DNA of 64,000 nucleotides from Gemmatimonadetes bacterium T265 (GCA_019973575.1 BPUI01000002.1:124001-188000), one strand, 5' to 3'. Counted from the first letter of the stretch, positions 8,888 to 18,103 are shown. Numbers and translations are program-made. Notes: generated from the sequence alone by a model not told the origin.

Positions 8888-10068
8888 GGGCGCAGGGTGA
8901 ATCCGAGGCTCAGGGTCCACGCGCGCTCCCGGACGTTCTGCAGGGCCGTCGTCGCGGCTTCCGGGTCCCGGATCGACCGCTGCAGGGCCAGGTCGCCGAT
9001 CGCGCGTCCCCCGGCGAACGGCAGGCCCAGGCCGCCGGTGTACGCCGTCTCGCGGATCTGCGCGCCGTCGATGCCGAACGGCAGCGTGCGGCGGCGCGCG
9101 CCGGCGCGCAGGATCACCGGTGTGGAGCCGAGCGACGGCCCGAGCGCCTCGACGCCCCCCATGAGCTCGTGCGTGTCGCGCGCGTCGAGGGTGCTCGACC
9201 CGAGGCCGCGCATGCTCGACCAGTTGGTCCGCGCGTACGACGCCGAAATCGACGCACCGGTGATCCGGTCGATGCGCACGCCGATTCCGAGCCGGTCGGG
9301 CGTGTCGGCGCGCGCCACGACCGTGTCGTTCCGCTCGGCGCGCAGGCGTCCGCCGCGACGCGCCGAGCCCGCGATGCTGAAGCCGCGCACCGGCGTGACC
9401 TCCGCGCCGACCGAGACCGCCGAGCCGGTGTAGCTCAGCGTCGACGAATCACTCACCGCGCCGAACTGCGTCGTGTCCGCAAACGACCGCCCGGTGACGA
9501 GCCGGTTGCGCCCCGTTAGGCGGTGGACGGCCGCGCCGACGCGCAGCCACGGCGCCACGTACGCCCCGAGGCCGAGCCGGAGGTCCGAGATGCTCCCGCG
9601 CGATTCGATGGCCTCGTTGGTCAGGACGTTCTGCCCGCCGATCGACGTCGTGTCGGGGTACTGCGTCGTGAACGAGCGGTCGAGGAACGTGGACGCGCTG
9701 AAGCCGAACGTGAACCGCTGCCGGAACGGCACCCCGATCGCCACGACGGGGAAGCGGGCGATCGTGTTGTGCGCGGTCCGGCCGTCGACCTGCGTCGTCC
9801 GGAACTCGGGGTCGTACTGGAACGCGAACCCGGTGCGACCGTAGGACGCGAGCGACGCCGGGTTGATCGGCGACACCGGGTCGAACTCCGCGATCCCGCC
9901 GCCCATGCCGAGCGCGCGCGTGCTTAACTCGCCCGGCGGGTATCCGAACCCCTGACCCGACAGGCTGCCCTGCGCCGCCGCGCGCCGCGGACCCGCGGCG
10001 ACGACGGCCGCAGCCACGAGTACGCCGGCGAAAGGATGCGCCGCTCGGCGCGAAAGTAGCGAGCGCAT
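8884..10068 (-). CDS. Outer-membrane beta-barrel protein (FadL/PorV-like)
   Basis: This 394-residue protein has a cleavable signal peptide (hydrophobic core FAGVLVAAAVVAA, likely cut after AAAQ). Alternating polar/hydrophobic strands and a C-terminal end (LSLGFTLRP) fit an outer-membrane barrel. The early GMGGG and NPASLASYG stretches recall FadL/OmpP1 and PorV-type barrels, where an NPA motif is typical. The start is ATG 10068, which shares a base with the preceding TGA; an adjacent GTG at 10071 is equally possible. It is coupled to the lipoprotein before it and the receiver kinase after it. It may be a transport channel or a secretion-associated barrel; this is not resolvable from sequence. 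Confidence 0.7.
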   Translation of the reverse strand: MRSLLSRRAAHPFAGVLVAAAVVAAGPRRAAAQGSLSGQGFGYPPGELSTRALGMGGGIAEFDPVSPINPASLASYGRTGFAFQYDPEFRTTQVDGRTAHNTIARFPVVAIGVPFRQRFTFGFSASTFLDRSFTTQYPDTTSIGGQNVLTNEAIESRGSISDLRLGLGAYVAPWLRVGAAVHRLTGRNRLVTGRSFADTTQFGAVSDSSTLSYTGSAVSVGAEVTPVRGFSIAGSARRGGRLRAERNDTVVARADTPDRLGIGVRIDRITGASISASYARTNWSSMRGLGSSTLDARDTHELMGGVEALGPSLGSTPVILRAGARRRTLPFGIDGAQIRETAYTGGLGLPFAGGRAIGDLALQRSIRDPEAATTALQNVRERAWTLSLGFTLRP

Positions 10069-11420
10069 CACGGAATGCCGAACGAGGTGCGAGGGATGTA
10101 CGTGAGACGGAGCCGCGGGCGCACCGCCGCGGGCGCTTCGGTCGAGAAGAAGCGGACCTCGCCGGCCTGCGCACCCTCGAGCGGCACGCGAAGCGCGATC
10201 GCCCGCATCGTGTTCGACGGCAGTGCGCGATATGATCGAATCAGCGTGACGAGCGAGAACGTCCGCGTGCCGCTGTCGGCGGGCGAGAGGCTGAGGGTAT
10301 CCACACTCAATCCGGCCGGCGCCGCGAGTAGTGCGGCCTGCACGAGGTCGGTCACGCTCGTGGTCGCGAGCACGGCCTCACTTCGCAGCCGGACCGTGTC
10401 GGTCGCGGCGACGTACCGCACGGGGCGCTGCGTCAGCTCGAGCGCGGCGCGCACCACATCGGTCGAATCGGTGAGGCGGATCGGCAGGTTAAAGCGGATC
10501 AACGAGCGCCGTCCCGGCGCGCCGCCGACGATCAGGTCGGTCCCGGCGGTGCCCCGGGGCGAGACGACGACGAGCGACTGGTCGATCGCGGCAGCCGCGA
10601 CGAGGGCGCCGACACCTGTCGTGTCCGAGGCGGGGTTGACGGTCACCGCCCTGTAAACTGTATCCGTCGCCGGGTCGAACGAGAGCGTCGGCGCGGCTGT
10701 CGAGAGGCTCGTTCCGCTGCGCACGCCCAGCACGCGGATCTGCGCCCCCACCGTGCTCACGAGGCGCAACCCGATGCGAAGGCGCCCGCCGGTCTGTGCC
10801 TTCGCCGCCAACGCGCTGTCGCTCAGGTGCAGGTGCAGGCTGTCGGCGAACGTCTTGCCGGCGGCGAACGTCAGCGCCGACGTCCCGAGGCGCCGGTCCG
10901 GGCGGAAGAGCGTGGCGAGCGTAGCCGTCGCGGTGTCGACGCCCGCCGTCGTGTCCACGTCGTACGCTTCCAGCGTCGCCGACCCGCTGACCAGCGGCAC
11001 GAGCGTCGTATCGAGCGTGAGACGGACGTACGTGTCGTCGACCGCGGTGATCGCGAGCGAGTCGCCGCCGGCGGGCGGCGCGTACTTGGCCGGGATCGAG
11101 TCGAAGCGGATCACCGCGCGGACGTCCGCCGAATCCGGGGCTGGTGCCGTCGCGACGAGCAACGCACGCGTCGCGCCCGCGAGCGGGAATCCGGCGAGCG
11201 TCGTGTCGAGCGCGACGGGGTCGAAGACCGTGTCGCGGAGCTGCTCGTTGGCGAGCGGACAGAGCGTCGTGCACGTCGCGCCGCTGTCGAGCTGCTCCGA
11301 GCACGCCGCGGCGCCGACGACGAGCGCGAGGAGCGCCGCGACGCGTCCGCCGCGCGCAGCACGGCGTGGGAGTAGTGCGCGGAGGCAGCGTGCCACGCGC
11401 CAAATGACCAGGTTCGACAT
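10068..11420 (-). CDS. Hypothetical lipoprotein with C-terminal beta-rich domain
   Basis: This 450-residue protein starts at the ATG at 11420. The next 40 residues give an arginine-rich n-region, a hydrophobic stretch and a lipobox ending GAAAC (Cys40), so it should be lipidated. The rest is rich in Thr, Asp and Val with repeated beta-strand patterns. The last third (SLIRFNLPIRLTDSTDV ... RPRLRLTYIP) resembles DNRLRE-type extracellular domains. It is coupled by GTGATG to the barrel gene, suggesting the two work as a pair at the outer membrane. The gene follows cdd after 65 bases with no obvious promoter. The specific function is unknown. Confidence 0.65.
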   Translation of the reverse strand: MSNLVIWRVARCLRALLPRRAARGGRVAALLALVVGAAACSEQLDSGATCTTLCPLANEQLRDTVFDPVALDTTLAGFPLAGATRALLVATAPAPDSADVRAVIRFDSIPAKYAPPAGGDSLAITAVDDTYVRLTLDTTLVPLVSGSATLEAYDVDTTAGVDTATATLATLFRPDRRLGTSALTFAAGKTFADSLHLHLSDSALAAKAQTGGRLRIGLRLVSTVGAQIRVLGVRSGTSLSTAAPTLSFDPATDTVYRAVTVNPASDTTGVGALVAAAAIDQSLVVVSPRGTAGTDLIVGGAPGRRSLIRFNLPIRLTDSTDVVRAALELTQRPVRYVAATDTVRLRSEAVLATTSVTDLVQAALLAAPAGLSVDTLSLSPADSGTRTFSLVTLIRSYRALPSNTMRAIALRVPLEGAQAGEVRFFSTEAPAAVRPRLRLTYIPRTSFGIP

Positions 11421-11485
11421 CACGAGCGTTGAAGGGTCGTCCGCGCCGCGCGCGACGCGCGGGGGCAGTGACGCGAGGGCCGGCG

Positions 11486-11905
11486 TCACGCGATCCCGAG
11501 CGACGCGGGAAGGAAGGGGCGCGGGAGCAGGTCCGCGAGCGTCCACTCCGCGGCGCGTCCGGCCGCGCCGACGCTGCGCACCCGGAGCTCGGGCGCGAAC
11601 TCGACCAGCACCTGCCGGCACTGGCCACACGGCGGCGTCGGCTCCCGCGCTTCGGTCACGAGGACGAGCCGCGCAAACGTCCGATGCCCCGCCGCCACGG
11701 CGGCCATCAGCGCGCCGCGCTCGGCGCAGAGGCCGGCCGGGAACGCGGCATTCTCGACGTTACAGCCCGCGACGACGGTACCGTCGGTCGCGAGCAAGGC
11801 CGCCCCGACTGGGAACCCGGAGTACGGGGCGTACGCATTCGCCATCGCGCGCCGCGCCGCGGTCTCGACGGGGTCGTCCCCGGCCGCACTCGGACCGGCG
11901 CTCAC
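11486..11905 (-). CDS. cdd: Cytidine deaminase
   Basis: It deaminates cytidine and deoxycytidine to uridine forms in pyrimidine salvage. At 139 residues it is the compact tetrameric class. The zinc site is visible: CAE at 60-62 (C60 ligand, E62 catalytic) and PCGQC (C93, C96); substrate residues [11 protein letters not shown] precede it. The start is the GTG at 11905, which overlaps the deoB stop by four bases. The frame is open upstream, but that stretch is only antisense-free overlap with deoB, not a fusion. Being coupled to deoB, it belongs to a nucleoside-salvage operon. Confidence 0.95.
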   Translation of the reverse strand: MSAGPSAAGDDPVETAARRAMANAYAPYSGFPVGAALLATDGTVVAGCNVENAAFPAGLCAERGALMAAVAAGHRTFARLVLVTEAREPTPPCGQCRQVLVEFAPELRVRSVGAAGRAAEWTLADLLPRPFLPASLGIA

Positions 11906-13092
11906 GCCGACGCCCCGTCTAACAATCGCGGCAGGAACGAGGTCCCCGTTCCCACGAACGCGACGTCGAACCATTCCGCGACCGTCGCCCCGAGATCGGC
12001 GAACGTCCCACGCTCGCCGACCGGTGCCGCCGAGACGCGGATGCCACGTGCGAGCAGTGGGACGTATTCCCGTGCGTGATCGGTCGACGGTGTGGTGGGG
12101 TCGTTGCCGTGGTCGGCGGTGATAAAGAGCAGGTCGTCCTTGCGGAGCGCGACTTCGAGCGCGGGCACGGCGGCGTCGACCGTCCGCAGTGCCGCCGCGA
12201 AGCCGGCCGGATCGTTGCGGTGCCCGTACAACGCGTCGAAATCTACGAGGTTGGCGAAGAGCAATCCTTCTCCCGCCCCGGCGAGCCACTCCTCCACGCG
12301 CGCGAGACCGTCCGCGTTGCCCGTCGTGTGGCACGCCGTGATCGCGCGTCCCGCAAACAGGTCGTCGACCTTCCCCACCCCGTGCCGCGGCACGTCGGCG
12401 TCGGCGAGCGCGTCGAGCAGCGTCTCGGCCGGGGGCGCGACGGAGTAGTCGCGGCGGTTGCCGGTCCGGCGATACGCGCCGGCCGCGCCGACGAACGGGC
12501 GCGCGATCACGCGCGAGACGTCGTCCGGCGCGACGAGCATCGCGCGCGCGATGGTGCACGCGGCATACAGCTCGGCGAGCGGAATCACCGCCTCGTGCGC
12601 GGCGATCTGAAAGACCGAGTCGGCCGACGTGTACACGATCCAAGCGCCCGTGCGCTCGTGCTCGGGGCCGAACGCGTCGACGACCGCGGTCCCGCTCCCC
12701 ACGACGTTGCCGATCACGCCGCGCCCGGTGGCCTCGGCGAAGCCGTGGAGAAGCGACGTCGGGAAGCCGTCCGGGTAGGTCGGGAACGGCCGCTCGAGTC
12801 GGACGCCGGCGATCTCCCAGTGTCCCGTCGTGCTGTCCTTTCCGGCCGACGCAGGACGCATGCGCCCCCACGCGGCGGCCGGCGACGCGACCGGCGGCAC
12901 GCCGCACAGCGCCGCGAGGCAGCCGAGCCCCCACCGCTCGAAATTCGGCAGCGAGAGGCCGCCGGCCGCTTCGCACACGTGCGCGAGCGTGTCACTCCCG
13001 ACGTCGCCGTACGACGCCGCGTCGGGCGCCGCGCCGACCCCGACGCCGTCGAGGACCACGATCGCGGCGCGCCGGCGCGTGCCGACGGTCAC
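11902..13092 (-). CDS. deoB: Phosphopentomutase
   Basis: It interconverts ribose/deoxyribose 1-phosphate and 5-phosphate in nucleoside breakdown. This 396-residue alkaline-phosphatase-superfamily enzyme has the metal-binding motif [12 protein letters not shown] near the N-terminus, the substrate segment KDSTTGHWE around residue 85, and [19 protein letters not shown] near residue 320. The GTG start overlaps the alr stop (GTGA) and its own stop overlaps the cdd start (GTGA), so the three genes form a tightly coupled unit. Length is normal. Confidence 0.96.
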   Translation of the reverse strand: MTVGTRRRAAIVVLDGVGVGAAPDAASYGDVGSDTLAHVCEAAGGLSLPNFERWGLGCLAALCGVPPVASPAAAWGRMRPASAGKDSTTGHWEIAGVRLERPFPTYPDGFPTSLLHGFAEATGRGVIGNVVGSGTAVVDAFGPEHERTGAWIVYTSADSVFQIAAHEAVIPLAELYAACTIARAMLVAPDDVSRVIARPFVGAAGAYRRTGNRRDYSVAPPAETLLDALADADVPRHGVGKVDDLFAGRAITACHTTGNADGLARVEEWLAGAGEGLLFANLVDFDALYGHRNDPAGFAAALRTVDAAVPALEVALRKDDLLFITADHGNDPTTPSTDHAREYVPLLARGIRVSAAPVGERGTFADLGATVAEWFDVAFVGTGTSFLPRLLDGASA

Positions 13093-14234
13093 GCCGCGGC
13101 TCCGTGATACCGGCGCGGCACGCGGAGCGCCAACCCCGTGAGGAGCTCGTACGGCGACAGCTCACCGCGCGCGGCGACGTCGGCGACCGTCAGCACTCGG
13201 CCGTCCGCCGCGCCGATGAGCGTCGCCACGTCCCCCACCGCGCACGGGATGTCCGTCACGTCGAGCATCGTCATATCCATGGTCACGAGGCCGGTCACCG
13301 AAGCGCGCCGGCCGTGCAGAATCACCTCGCCGCGGTTGGACAGCGCCCGGCGATAGCCGTCCCCGTACCCCGCGGCTACCGTCGCGATCCGTCGAACCCG
13401 GTCCGCGCGCCAGGTCGCCCCATAGCTCACGCCCTCGCCGGCGGGCAGGTCGCGGACGTCGACGACGCGCGCCCGCAGGTGCGCGACGGGGAGCGGACGC
13501 TCCGCGGCGCCCGCGTGCTCGGCGACGGTCGCGACGCCGTACACGTAGATACCCGGGCGGACGAGGTCCCACGGCGATCGCCCCCCGAGCTCGACCGCCG
13601 GGCTGTTTTCGGCGTGTAAGAGCTGCGGCCGCGCCGGGAGTCGCGCGAGCGCCGCGACGAAGCGTTCCGTCTGCGTCGCGACCGCACCGTCCGCACGCTC
13701 GGCCGAGTGGAAGTGCGTGCAGGCGCCCTCGGGCGGGTGTGCGGCGACGGCGACGAGCAGCGGGTCGTCGAGCCGGTCCCACGGCACGCCGGCGCGCGAC
13801 ATGCCGGTGTCGACTCCCAGGTGCCACGGCGCTCCGCCGGAGTCCGCGGCCCACGCGCGGACGTCGTCCGCGCGGTGCAGGACCGGCGTTAGGCCGAGCG
13901 CGCGCGCGGGCGCGAACTCGTCGTGGAGGATCGGCGTGACGACGAGGAGCCGCGCGCCTATCCCCGCCGCGCGGAGCGCCGCGCCCTCGGCGACCGTCGC
14001 GATCCCGAAGCCCCACGGGTCGCCGGCCGCGAGCAGCGCGCGCGCGACCGCGACGGCGCCGAGCCCGTACCCGTCGGCCTTGATCATCGGCACGAGCGGC
14101 ACGCCGGCGCGCGCGCGCAGGTACCGCGCGTTCGCGGCCACCGCGTCGAGGTCGACGTCGAGCCACGCGCGCGCGGTCGCGGGCTCGGCCGCCCGCGGGT
14201 CCCGCAGTTCGGGTCGCATAGATTGCACCGACAT
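13089..14234 (-). CDS. alr: Alanine racemase
   Basis: It makes D-alanine for peptidoglycan and requires PLP. The PLP lysine is K52 in MIKADGYGLGAVAVA, and the second catalytic residue is Tyr in GEGVSYGATW. The D-Ala-D-Ala ligase gene is not in the window. I chose the ATG at 14234 (381 residues, normal length). The frame is open further upstream, but that part lies over the divergent mazG gene. A TTGCCC-18-TACGTT promoter ends eight bases before this ATG. The gene heads an operon with deoB and cdd. A CTA-ACG Leu-Thr pair carries one GTTAGGC heptamer. Confidence 0.95.
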   Translation of the reverse strand: MSVQSMRPELRDPRAAEPATARAWLDVDLDAVAANARYLRARAGVPLVPMIKADGYGLGAVAVARALLAAGDPWGFGIATVAEGAALRAAGIGARLLVVTPILHDEFAPARALGLTPVLHRADDVRAWAADSGGAPWHLGVDTGMSRAGVPWDRLDDPLLVAVAAHPPEGACTHFHSAERADGAVATQTERFVAALARLPARPQLLHAENSPAVELGGRSPWDLVRPGIYVYGVATVAEHAGAAERPLPVAHLRARVVDVRDLPAGEGVSYGATWRADRVRRIATVAAGYGDGYRRALSNRGEVILHGRRASVTGLVTMDMTMLDVTDIPCAVGDVATLIGAADGRVLTVADVAARGELSPYELLTGLALRVPRRYHGAAA

Positions 14235-14242
14235 GGGCGCGC

Positions 14243-14272
14243 AACGTACCGACCGCTGAAGACTTCGGGCAA
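14243..14272 (-). promoter_or_regulatory. Candidate alr promoter (leaderless or nearly so)
   Basis: On the minus strand: -35 TTGCCC (14272-14267), an 18-base spacer, -10 TACGTT (14248-14243), then eight bases to the alr ATG. Transcription would begin within a base or two of the start codon. No Shine-Dalgarno sequence is present, which fits leaderless translation. It lies in the 48-base gap shared with divergent mazG. Confidence 0.5.
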
Positions 14273-14282
14273 GAACGACGGC

Positions 14283-15074
14283 ATGCACGACACGGCCACG
14301 CTCGCCGACACGCTCGCGCTCATGCGCGACCTCCGCACACGCTGTGAGTGGGACCGCGCGCAGACGCACGCCTCGCTCCGGCCGTACCTGATCGAGGAAG
14401 CGCACGAGGTCGACGACGCGATCCGGCAGGAGGACGACGTCGCCCTACGCGAGGAACTCGGCGACCTGCTGCTCCAGGTCGTGTTCCACTCCGTCGTCGC
14501 GGAAGAGCGAGGGGCCTTCGACCTCGGCGACGTCGCCGCCGGCCTGGTCGCGAAGATGCGCGACCGGCACCCGCACCTCTACCCGCCGGCCGACGGGGAC
14601 GCACCCACCGAGCGCCCCGACTGGGAGGCGATGAAGGCGCGCAAGCGCCGCGGCGGCATCGGGCGCGGGCTCCCGGCGACGCTCCCCGCGCTGCACCGCG
14701 CGCACCGCTTACAGGACCGCGCCGCGGGCGTCGGGTTCGACTGGCCTAACGCGGACGGCCCGGCCGACAAGGTCGCCGAGGAACTCGGCGAGGTGCGCGC
14801 CGAACTCGCCGCCGAGGCGACGGCGGGCGGCCGCGACGGCACCGCGCTCGAGGCCGAACTCGGGGACCTGCTGTTCGCCGTCGTGAACCTCTGCCGCAAG
14901 GCCGGCGTGCACGCGTCGCTCGCACTGGACCGCGCGAACGCGAAGTTCACGGCGCGCTTCGACGCCGTCGAGCGGCTCGCCGCGGAGCGCGGCATCGACG
15001 TCGCGACCGCGGGACTCGACGTCCTGGACGGGCTGTGGGACGAGGTGAAGGCAGCGGCGGCGCGCGAAGGGTAG
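14283..15074 (+). CDS. mazG: Nucleoside triphosphate pyrophosphohydrolase MazG
   Basis: It hydrolyses NTPs/dNTPs to monophosphates and pyrophosphate as a house-cleaning enzyme. At 263 residues it has two MazG domains. The first has the EExxE...ExxD helix pattern EEAHEVDDAI ... EELGDLLLQV; the second has EELGEVRAEL ... ELGDLLFAVVNLCRK. I chose the ATG at 14283, which opens MHDTATLADTLALMRDLR, the usual family start. The longer open frame lies over the alr N-terminus. It is divergent from alr and convergent with asnS (13-base gap). A CCT-AAC Pro-Asn pair holds a GCCTAAC heptamer. Confidence 0.95.
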   Translation: MHDTATLADTLALMRDLRTRCEWDRAQTHASLRPYLIEEAHEVDDAIRQEDDVALREELGDLLLQVVFHSVVAEERGAFDLGDVAAGLVAKMRDRHPHLYPPADGDAPTERPDWEAMKARKRRGGIGRGLPATLPALHRAHRLQDRAAGVGFDWPNADGPADKVAEELGEVRAELAAEATAGGRDGTALEAELGDLLFAVVNLCRKAGVHASLALDRANAKFTARFDAVERLAAERGIDVATAGLDVLDGLWDEVKAAAAREG

Positions 15075-15087
15075 CCCGCGCCTTCCA

Positions 15088-16389
15088 CTACGGCCGCAGC
15101 CGCTCCATCATCCGCGGGAACGGGATCACCTCGCGGATGTGCTCTACCCCGCAGATCCAGGCGACCGTGCGCTCGAGCCCGAGCCCGAACCCGGAGTGCA
15201 CGAACGTCCCGTACTTCCGCAGATCGAGGTACCACTGGTACGCGTCCAGCGGCAGCCCTTCTTCGACGATCCGCGCCCGCAGCTTGTCGTAGTCGTCCTC
15301 GCGCTGCGAGCCCCCGATGATCTCGCCGCGCCCCTCGGGCGCGAGCAGGTCCGAGCACCGCACCGTGCGCGGGTCGGCCGGGTTCTCCTTCATGTAGAAC
15401 GCCTTCGCCGCCTTGGGATAGTTGACGACGAACACCGGGCGCTCGTACTCCTCGACGATCCGGGCCTCGTCCGGCGCGCCGAGGTCCTCGCCCCAGGCGG
15501 TGTCGCTCCCCTTGCGGCGGACGAGGTCGACGGCGTCGGTGTAATCGAGCCGAACGAACGGCGGCGTGATGCGCTCGAGCATCGTCGTGTCGCGCTCGAG
15601 CACCTTCAGCTCCTCGCCGCGGCGATCGAGCGCGCGCTCGACGAGGTAGGCGACGAACTCCTCTTGCAGCCGCATGTTGTCGTCCTGGTCGAACCACGCC
15701 ATTTCGGGCTCGATCATCCAGAACTCGGTCAGGTGCCGCCTCGTCTTCGACTTCTCCGCCCGGAACGTCGGCCCGAACGTGTAGATCCTGCCTAACGCGG
15801 CCGCGAGCGCCTCGCCGTAGAGCTGCCCCGTCTGCGCGAGGTACGCCGTCCCCTCGTCGAAGTACTCGGTCGAGAACAGCCCCGAGCGCTCGCCGATCGC
15901 CGCGGTGAGGATCGGCGAGTCCGTGCGCACGAAGTCGCGCGCGTAGAAGAAGTCGTGGACCGCCTGCTCCACCTCGTGCCGCACGCGGAGGATCGCGGCC
16001 TGCCGCTGGCTCCGGATCCACAGGTGCCGGTGGTCGAGCAGGAAGTCGACGCCGTGCTCCTTCGGCTGGATCGGGTAGTCGGGGTCGCTCGCGCCGAGGA
16101 GCGTGACCGCGTCGGCCCCCATCTCGTACCCGCCGGGCGCGCGCGGCTCGGCCCGCACCTCACCGCTCACCGCCACGGCGCTCTCGAGCGTCAAGCCGCC
16201 GAACGTGGCCCAGGTCTCGGGCGCGACCGCGTTCTTCTGGAGCACCGCCTGCAGCACTCCCGTCCCGTCCCGGACGACGAGGAATGCCACCTTGCCCGAC
16301 GACCGGACGCGCGTGACCCAGGCGCGCACCGTGACACGCTGGCCGACGTAACGACCCAACTCGACTATCCGGACGAACGGAGATGTCAT
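15088..16389 (-). CDS. asnS: Asparagine--tRNA ligase
   Basis: This class IIb synthetase charges tRNA-Asn. It has an N-terminal OB-fold anticodon-binding domain (residues 1-110), then the catalytic core with motif 2 FRAEKSKTRRHLTEFWMIEP (about 205-225) and motif 3 SGFGLGLERTVAWICG near the C-terminus. The TRRHLTEFWMIE stretch and the absence of the large bacterial AspRS insertion point to AsnRS rather than AspRS. I chose the ATG at 16389 for 433 residues. Its presence implies direct Asn-tRNA charging rather than only the amidotransferase route. It is a single-gene unit, convergent with mazG. Confidence 0.95.
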   Translation of the reverse strand: MTSPFVRIVELGRYVGQRVTVRAWVTRVRSSGKVAFLVVRDGTGVLQAVLQKNAVAPETWATFGGLTLESAVAVSGEVRAEPRAPGGYEMGADAVTLLGASDPDYPIQPKEHGVDFLLDHRHLWIRSQRQAAILRVRHEVEQAVHDFFYARDFVRTDSPILTAAIGERSGLFSTEYFDEGTAYLAQTGQLYGEALAAALGRIYTFGPTFRAEKSKTRRHLTEFWMIEPEMAWFDQDDNMRLQEEFVAYLVERALDRRGEELKVLERDTTMLERITPPFVRLDYTDAVDLVRRKGSDTAWGEDLGAPDEARIVEEYERPVFVVNYPKAAKAFYMKENPADPRTVRCSDLLAPEGRGEIIGGSQREDDYDKLRARIVEEGLPLDAYQWYLDLRKYGTFVHSGFGLGLERTVAWICGVEHIREVIPFPRMMERLRP

Positions 16390-16510
16390 TGTCTGCGAAG
16401 GAGTTAGCGAACGCGTCCGCGCGGGCCGCAACCTACCGCGCGCACGGCGAGTGCGTCAACGCGACCGGCCGCCGCCGCACGCGCCTCGCTCGTCCACCCG
16501 TCGGGCGCGC

Positions 16511-16516
16511 TAGCTT
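16511..16516 (+). promoter_or_regulatory. Candidate -10 box before the kinase leader ORF
   Basis: TAGCTT lies exactly seven bases upstream of the ATG at 16524, the same hexamer and spacing as the yggS promoter on the other strand. A convincing -35 box is not visible. If active, the transcript would start at or next to that ATG. Confidence 0.4.
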
Positions 16517-16523
16517 GGCAGGC

Positions 16524-16550
16524 ATGTCGTACCCGTCCGCCCGTTCGTGA
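16524..16550 (+). CDS. 8-codon leader ORF upstream of and overlapping the sensor kinase
   Basis: ATG TCG TAC CCG TCC GCC then CGT TCG TGA encodes MSYPSARS. Its TGA overlaps the GTG start of the kinase gene in a GTGA, the same coupling seen between real genes throughout the window. It has a TANNNT box seven bases before its ATG, whereas the kinase GTG has no ribosome-binding site. A plausible role is to bring ribosomes to the kinase start by termination-reinitiation on a leaderless message. Composition tells nothing at this length, so the call rests on architecture alone. Confidence 0.45.
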   Translation: MSYPSARS

Positions 16551-18103
16551 CGCTCCGACTGCGCCTCGTCCTCGGCCTCGTCGCCGTCGCCCTGCTGCTC
16601 GCCGCGCCGCTCGGCCTGGCGCTGCGTGCGCTCTCGCACGCGGAGCGCACCGCGTCGACGATCCGGACCCGGGACGTCGCGGCGTCGTTGCTCCTCGGCC
16701 GCGTGCGCGAAGTCGTCCAAGAACTCCGCCGCGCCGACCTCGCGATCGTCACGGTGCCCGACGACTCGGCGGGCGCACAATACCTCGCGTCCAAGGCGGC
16801 CGCGCTGCGCGTGTTGGCCGATTCGGTTCGGCCGTACGGGCTCCCGGCGTTCGCGGCGCAGATGGCGCGCACGGCCGCGGTGCTCGAGACCGACGGACCG
16901 GCCGAGGCCGACGCCGCGGCGCGTCACGACACCGAGGCCGCCGACCGGATCTCGACCCAACGCGTCGGGCCGGCGATCGACGCCGTCGAACGCGGACTCG
17001 GCGACGCGAGTCGCACGATCGGCGCGCGCTCGGACCTCCACGTCGCCGAAGTGCTCGACGCGACCGTCGACGCGCACCGACAGGCCGGCCTCCTGCTCGT
17101 CGCGGCGGCGGCGGGCGCGCTCGCCGTGGCCGTGTGGCTCACACGCTCGGTCGGCCGCCCGGTACGGGCGCTCGAACGCGGCCTGGCCGCGGTCGCCGGC
17201 GGCGACTTCGCCCACACGCTCGACCTCCGCGCGTCGCGCCGCGACGAGTTCGGACGCCTCGCCGTCAGCTTCGAGCAGATGGCGGCCAAGCTCGCCGAAC
17301 TCGACAAGCTGAAGTCCGCGTTCGTCTCGGTCGCCTCGCACGAACTCAAGACCCCGATAAACGTAATCCTCGGCTACCTCGCCCTCGTCGACGACGGCCT
17401 CTACGGGCCGGTGGCGGAGCCGCAGCGCGGCGTGCTCGCGACGATCCAGCGGCAGGCGAACACGCTCGCGCGCCTGGTCCAGCACCTGCTCGACGTGAGC
17501 CGGTTCGAGGCGGGCGTCGCGCGCCTCGAGCTGCGGCCCGTCGCGCTCCGCGGCATCCTACTCGAGGCGGAGCAGTCGCACGCGGTGCTCGCCCGCCAGC
17601 ACGACGTGACGTTCTGCACCGAGTTCGCACCCGGCCTCCCCGACGTCGTCACCTGGGACGCCGACCGCGTGCGTGAGGTGCTCGACAACCTGCTCTCGAA
17701 CGCCGTGAAGTTCACGCCCGCGGGCGGGCGCGTCACGTTAGGCGCGGCGCCCGACCGCCGGCGCCACCCGCCGTCGCTCCGCCTCTCGGTCCGCGACACG
17801 GGCTTCGGCATCCCGTCCGACCAGCTCCCGCGCGTATTCGACAAGTTCTACCAGGCGGACAACCAGGGCGGGGCGTCGGCCAAGGGCACGGGACTCGGGC
17901 TCGCGATTTCCAAGGAAATCGTCGAGGCGCACGGCGGCTTCATCACCGTCGACAGCGCGCCGGGCGTGCAGACCGAGTTCGTGGTCACGCTCCCGCTGAC
18001 CGCCCACGACGCGACGCTCGGCGGTCCAACGGACGCGACCGCCGACGATCCGAATGCGGACGGCGCGGAGCCGCCCGTCGCGTTGGTGGAGAGCGCCGGA
18101 TGA
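16547..18103 (+). CDS. Membrane sensor histidine kinase with HAMP domain
   Basis: This is a 518-residue kinase. Transmembrane helix 1 (about 6-28) is followed by a helical sensor domain (29-175, CHASE3-like in size) and transmembrane helix 2 (about 177-196). Then come a HAMP linker, a HisKA domain with phospho-acceptor H265 in ASHELKTPINVILGY, and a HATPase domain (N-box NLLSNAVKFTP, G1 DTGFGIP, G2 GTGLGLAISKE). The Ala/Thr/Asp-rich tail is dispensable-looking. No cognate response regulator is adjacent, so it is an orphan. The GTG start overlaps the TGA of an 8-codon ORF, and its own stop overlaps the next gene (ATGA). Confidence 0.92.
   Translation: MTLRLRLVLGLVAVALLLAAPLGLALRALSHAERTASTIRTRDVAASLLLGRVREVVQELRRADLAIVTVPDDSAGAQYLASKAAALRVLADSVRPYGLPAFAAQMARTAAVLETDGPAEADAAARHDTEAADRISTQRVGPAIDAVERGLGDASRTIGARSDLHVAEVLDATVDAHRQAGLLLVAAAAGALAVAVWLTRSVGRPVRALERGLAAVAGGDFAHTLDLRASRRDEFGRLAVSFEQMAAKLAELDKLKSAFVSVASHELKTPINVILGYLALVDDGLYGPVAEPQRGVLATIQRQANTLARLVQHLLDVSRFEAGVARLELRPVALRGILLEAEQSHAVLARQHDVTFCTEFAPGLPDVVTWDADRVREVLDNLLSNAVKFTPAGGRVTLGAAPDRRRHPPSLRLSVRDTGFGIPSDQLPRVFDKFYQADNQGGASAKGTGLGLAISKEIVEAHGGFITVDSAPGVQTEFVVTLPLTAHDATLGGPTDATADDPNADGAEPPVALVESAG

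Noticed and set aside
11486-12976. Apparent fusion of an unknown domain to cytidine deaminase
   Set aside because: The upstream part overlaps intact deoB in another frame and is Arg-rich noise. The GTG at 11905 in a GTGA overlap is the real cdd start.
14283-15074. A second promoter for mazG in the shared 48-base gap
   Set aside because: I see no TANNNT at 6-10 bases before the mazG ATG and no plus-strand -35; nothing can be supported.
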